Below, piece after piece: positions 61,561-64,000 of a DNA stretch of 64,000 nt (within the stretch, counting starts at the first letter, position 1; each line of letters opens with the position of its first letter). Source of the DNA: Phorcus lineatus (Eukaryota; Mollusca; Gastropoda; Trochida; Trochidae); contig OV121088.1 in assembly GCA_921293015.1 (NCBI GenBank), forward strand, positions 3,472,001 to 3,536,000. Direction: 5' to 3'. The translations under genes and the position numbers were made by a program. The notes under the pieces are model-generated. The model saw only the letters and a program-made list of their open reading frames with translations, was not told the DNA's origin and made no database searches.

Positions 61561-61931
61561 GACTAAACTATGCAGGCGATTTATCAAGATTTTACGGTAG
61601 ATAAATTTCTCCTAACAACACATTAGTTTATGCCAAGAGTATTTTGGTTAAAACATATCTTTACTCAACCAGATCTCAGCTATCCTAAAGAAAATAATCA
61701 AACAGGGAAATGGATTTGCATAGCTTTACCGATCAAACGATCGTGTTCCAACTGCTTATTTTGATTAAAATATGTTGTCTTGCAATTAGAAACATTTATT
61801 TTCGTTTTCGCGAGAACACTTTGTTTAGCTTACAAAATCGTTCTACTGTAACTTAAAGGGTTAATACAACAAATGGAACAGACTTAATGAAGGGGATCCA
61901 CTCATATCATGCCATTGGCTACCTGACAGTA

Positions 61932-63642
61932 CGAGGGGAAGTCAATAAGTTCATAGAGGTTGATATAAAGAGAAGCCAATGGTTGTGATATTGATTTTAT
62001 TTCCCCCTATTATCACTCTGGACCTCAATTTCACTTTGCCCGTTCATCTTTGAGACTGTCTATGCCCTTGCGTTAGAAGTCTTCTGACTGGCCAATGAAT
62101 GTATCGCCATATCTTGTACATGCAAGTTTGATTTCAAATTGCGAAACAAATAAAAGCCGCTTTGGGCCAGTTTTGGACTGATCGAAGGAGATATGGTTAA
62201 CTTGTTCAAAGGCTCATGGTTGAAAAGCTGCCTGTGAAATACGACGTTTGTGCACTGGATCGTTGTCTTTATGAAGAATAACTCAAGCAATTGAATCGAC
62301 ATGTCGCGTATCTAGTAGGCTCCTGTTATTTTAGTTTAAGGTGGTTTTTAGTCTAAAAAGTAGAAAATAGTCGCCATGATCTTGTCAGCAGAAAGCTGAG
62401 TTGTGAACTTTTTGGGTGAAGTAGAGAGCTAAGGATTTTGTCACAGCGGTAAATTATTAACGAAATTATATTCCAAATTCTTCATTTGAAATCTTTGTAA
62501 TTTTCTCTCCAAATTATTACTCTGTCGATTATAAGCACTCACCAGTCAGGCTACATGTAGACGGGCACAGATGGCGAGTACATTCGATTCATTTAAAACT
62601 AATTATCTGATTACACGTTCGACAGCGTAACCTCTCGCTTCTAAACTTCCGCGTAGGTTCCCATCTTCCATAACCAAATTTGTACATGCATGTATCGCAC
62701 GCTCTTAAAGTCTCGTGCAGATCACGGCTGCAGGGAGATTAGCTTGGGCAACGGCCGGAGACGGACTCGCCCGCTGTCCGACTGTCCAGGCTCCAACATC
62801 ATGTAGTTTTTCGTGTACACGACTCGAGCATGGGGATGCCCTGGCGTGTACATTGACTTGTGCATGTTCACCGGCTCGAGTTCATGGTGTAACTACACGC
62901 ATCAATAAAGAAAATGGTCGACCATCACCAAAGCCTGTCAAGTCGTCATTTCAACGTCACTCCCGTTACCTTCATCGTCCCTCGTCGACGTAGTTCTCCC
63001 TGCGATCAAATTTCCATTATCAGGATTCCAGTGATGATTATATGTTTAATCGCTTGTAACCAGACGGGCATGATAGTTATAAAGATCAGCGTTGTAGATG
63101 TCCAAGTGCCCACGACCGTATTGAACTTTCTTGTGTCGAACATGTAAGTTTTGCGGCACACTTCTTGAGGACAGCTTCGGCATGTGCAAGTGATCATGGA
63201 CTTGGTGCGAAAACTTTTATGAAAAATGCTACACTTTGAAGATTTCTCATCCACATGTATTCAGCGATAGGATATGATTAAGACCTCGGACTCGTGCTAT
63301 CATAATCTGCTATGTCTTCAAAGACCCCGCTTAAACTCAGCTGGCCATTTGCAACAGTAGAATATTGAGGAGCTTGTTTCCCATTCATATTGGTAATACG
63401 TTTATGTATTTCGTTCGTCTTTACCCCTTCTTTCGTGAGAACCGCACGATGCTCAGTTTAAGAACTTTCCATTATTACAGCAGGGTACCCGTGTTCAACA
63501 GACTGTGACTCTCAAGTAAATGAACAGGAAGGGTTATGTCTGTTCAGTGTCCTCAGATTGTCTATCTCGATAATGTTATAAACAACGATGTCTTCAGGGG
63601 TGTATCAATACCCCTTTCAATAAACTTATTGACTTCCCCTCG
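61932..63642 (-). mobile_element. Mariner-like transposon relic with terminal inverted repeats
   Basis: Perfect 20-bp inverted ends (CGAGGGGAAGTCAATAAGTT, 61932-61951 and 63623-63642) are flanked by TA at 61930-61931 and 63643-63644, as for mariner insertions. Minus-strand transposase parts remain: an N-terminal block (TEHRAVLTKEGVKTNEIHKR, near 63460-63390, then APQYSTVA), a KIMATIFYFLD stretch with ITGAY (about 62390-62300), and a C-terminal block (SPKLAQSGFYLFRNLKSNLH; NLYELIDFPSY at the end). Stops, shifts and an extra piece of several hundred bases in the middle (roughly 62420-63130) show it is inactive. The 1.71-kb length exceeds the usual 1.3 kb because of that piece. Confidence 0.88.
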
Positions 63643-64000
63643 TAAAGTTTTCAATCGCGCTATGTTCAGTGCATTGAGTGGATTTGCTTTTATTTTAATG
63701 CAGTCGATTGTGTGACTTAATAAAACATCTGTTGATTGAATTTATTCTAGTAGGTTAGGCCGGACGACATAATAGGGTTTCTCTTGATGACATGTTTTCG
63801 ATACACATACATAAACTTTCACCATTTATTATGTCTGGGGACCTGCTTTGGTAGGAATATGTGTAAAAAGTTTCAGTATCGACGGTATATTACAAATGGA
63901 GGGTGGAAGGAAGTGAGACGGTGTTATGACCTCAGGGACATTTTCCATTTTCAGCAAGATTTACAATGCTGGAAATTGAGAAATATCAATATCGTATAAC
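63643..64000. other. Right-edge intron sequence of the CARD gene
   Basis: No certain exon. A possible acceptor (CATTTTCAG) at 63948-63956 is followed by sequence that in one frame reads RFTMLEIEKYQYRI, coiled-coil-like, and runs to the window edge. It could be the next exon of the CARD and coiled-coil gene, but its donor is not in view. Confidence 0.3.

Noticed and set aside
63006..63254. Minus-strand frame with a hydrophobic stretch suggesting a membrane protein
   Set aside because: It lies within the mariner relic's borders, between transposase remnants, and shows no family pattern or splice context.

Overview
This window is nuclear DNA from an animal, most likely a marine invertebrate. 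Genes are split by short exons with GT-AG introns, AT content is high, microsatellites and minisatellites are common, and the transposons (PIF/Harbinger, Crypton-type tyrosine recombinase, Tc1, mariner, an L1/Tx1-like LINE and several MITEs) are of kinds abundant in invertebrate deuterostomes and lophotrochozoans. I cannot name the species. There are no bacterial operons, ribosome binding sites, CRISPR arrays or rRNA genes.

Layout. (1) 1-17.5 kb: a plus-strand gene for a basic/acidic, probably nuclear protein that I do not recognise. Three exons (438-704, 1091-1163, 17089-17476) have matching phases, so the last intron would be about 16 kb. That intron holds, on the minus strand, a broken Crypton-type recombinase gene (1536-3401) and a 13-kb PIF/Harbinger transposon (3428-16459). 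The transposon has 22-bp perfect terminal inverted repeats, a GCT target duplication, an intact two-exon DDE transposase and a convergent seven-exon Myb/SANT-like partner gene. A hairpin MITE follows at 16670-16824. (2) 17.5-23.3 kb: gene-poor sequence with two MITE-like elements. (3) 23.3-34.3 kb: a complete minus-strand, 14-exon glycerol-3-phosphate acyltransferase gene of the GPAT3/GPAT4 type, predicted at 460 residues. (4) 35.8-39.5 kb: a complete plus-strand, four-exon gene for ATP synthase subunit e, head to head with the GPAT gene. (5) 39.5-49.3 kb: no supported gene, but many repeats: a compound microsatellite, a hAT-like MITE, hairpins and two minisatellite arrays. (6) 49.3-64 kb: a plus-strand gene, still open at the right edge, for a protein with a CARD-like domain followed by coiled-coil exons. 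Its introns hold a minisatellite, a decayed minus-strand coding relic, a Tc1 transposase relic split by a 2.56-kb insertion, an L1/Tx1-like LINE relic and a mariner relic with terminal repeats.

The two housekeeping genes are well supported: microsomal glycerolipid synthesis and the mitochondrial ATP synthase membrane sector. The CARD gene and the first plus-strand gene are partial models that need transcript data. The most notable structures are the apparently complete 13-kb Harbinger with an unusually long, repeat-bearing DNA-binding partner, the nesting of transposons within one intron, and the in-frame interruption of the Tc1 relic.
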